Source: Holophagae bacterium
Lineage (GTDB): Bacteria; Acidobacteriota; Thermoanaerobaculia; Thermoanaerobaculales; Sulfomarinibacteraceae
DNA: 5,386 nucleotides
Direction: 5' to 3'
Assembly (NCBI GenBank): GCA_030637505.1
Contig: DAOWGJ010000061.1
Coordinates: 1 to 5,386 of the forward strand
Below the pieces are notes generated by a model. It was given only the letters and a program-made list of their open reading frames with translations, was not told the origin of the DNA and did no database searches. Position numbers and translations under genes: made by a program. How positions within the stretch are numbered: the stretch's first letter is position 1; the number at the start of each line of letters is the position of its first letter. Below, piece after piece: positions 5,250-5,386 of this stretch.

Positions 5250-5386
5250 TGTAGTGCGCCCGAGATTCCTACCATCTCCTGACGGCCCTCCACACCGCTG
5301 GCTTCGTTGCTCCTCCTTGAAGTAGCCCAGCTACGACTGCGTTGTCGCGCCTCGTCAGCGGCGCGGATGACTCGCCAGCTAATGGA
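5250..5386. other. Non-coding tail with palindromes, possible interspersed repeat, cut by the window edge
   Basis: No convincing gene is visible in this stretch. It contains the perfect palindrome GTAGCccaGCTAC (5322-5334) and outer arms GCTGGC (5297-5302) and GCCAGC (5374-5379). It also holds two loosely similar tracts, CGTTGCTCCTC (5305-5315) and CGTTGTCGCGCCTC (5339-5352), on either side of the central palindrome. This layout recalls interspersed palindromic repeats at gene ends in GC-rich genomes, but only one copy can be seen, so repetition is unproven. The minus strand is open from the edge to a TAG at 5246-5248, with an Arg/Ser-rich translation that does not look like a real protein. 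Confidence 0.4.

Noticed and set aside
1..5386. Window length of 5386 bases equals the phiX174 genome length.
   Set aside because: The encoded proteins are chromosomal metabolic and envelope proteins with no capsid, replication-A or lysis gene. The length match is coincidental or only a windowing choice.
5246..5386. Minus-strand frame open from the window edge to TAG at 5246-5248, possibly the end of a convergent gene.
   Set aside because: The roughly 46 visible residues are Arg/Ser-rich and low in hydrophobic content, the stretch carries palindromes, and the stop is an automatic mirror of the inverted repeat. A real convergent gene entering from the right cannot be fully excluded without more sequence.

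Overview
The window looks like a stretch of GC-rich bacterial chromosome in which every convincing gene lies on the plus strand. It holds the 3' end of a probable exported protein, then five complete genes: a ComF-type phosphoribosyltransferase, a monofunctional proline dehydrogenase, an exported carboxypeptidase-regulatory-like/TPR protein, a uridine-kinase-like P-loop kinase, and a MinD/FlhG-like ATPase. A non-coding, inverted-repeat-rich tail of about 215 bases closes the window. There are no phage, plasmid, transposase, CRISPR, tRNA or rRNA signals. The best guess for the host is Acidobacteriota, of the Thermoanaerobaculia kind. This rests on the style of the first protein (a beta-sandwich repeat with 'GHLQ' and 'YASVVNQITGDPSY' segments) and on the exported CarboxypepD_reg+TPR protein, both of which I associate with that phylum. 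It is inferred from memory of protein style, not from a marker gene.

Layout: positions 3-482 are the C-terminal part of a secreted-type protein, open at the window's left edge. After an 83-base gap, comF-like (566-1294) overlaps proline dehydrogenase (1291-2199) by ATGA, with a Shine-Dalgarno inside the end of comF, so the two are probably translationally coupled. A 41-base gap carrying a strong AGGAGG precedes the TPR protein (2241-3173). The uridine-kinase-like gene follows within about 10-40 bases, depending on its true start (stop at 3840). A 68-base spacer with a perfect 10-bp hairpin separates it from the MinD/FlhG-like gene (3909-5171). The spacing is compatible with one transcript covering 566 to about 5171, possibly modulated at the 3864-3889 hairpin.

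The genes do not form one recognisable pathway. ComF-like and Udk-like proteins both belong to families handling phosphoribosyl or nucleoside substrates. Proline dehydrogenase feeds electrons from proline into the respiratory chain. The TPR protein is predicted to be exported and to act as a scaffold. The last gene is a deviant-Walker ATPase with an unusual helical insert and C-terminal extension. It is the least understood and most interesting protein here.

The other unexplained structure is at the right end. A 15-bp perfect inverted repeat, with a further 7-bp inner stem, begins in the stop codon of the ATPase gene (5168-5249). It is followed by palindrome-bearing sequence up to the window edge that resembles an interspersed repeat more than a gene.
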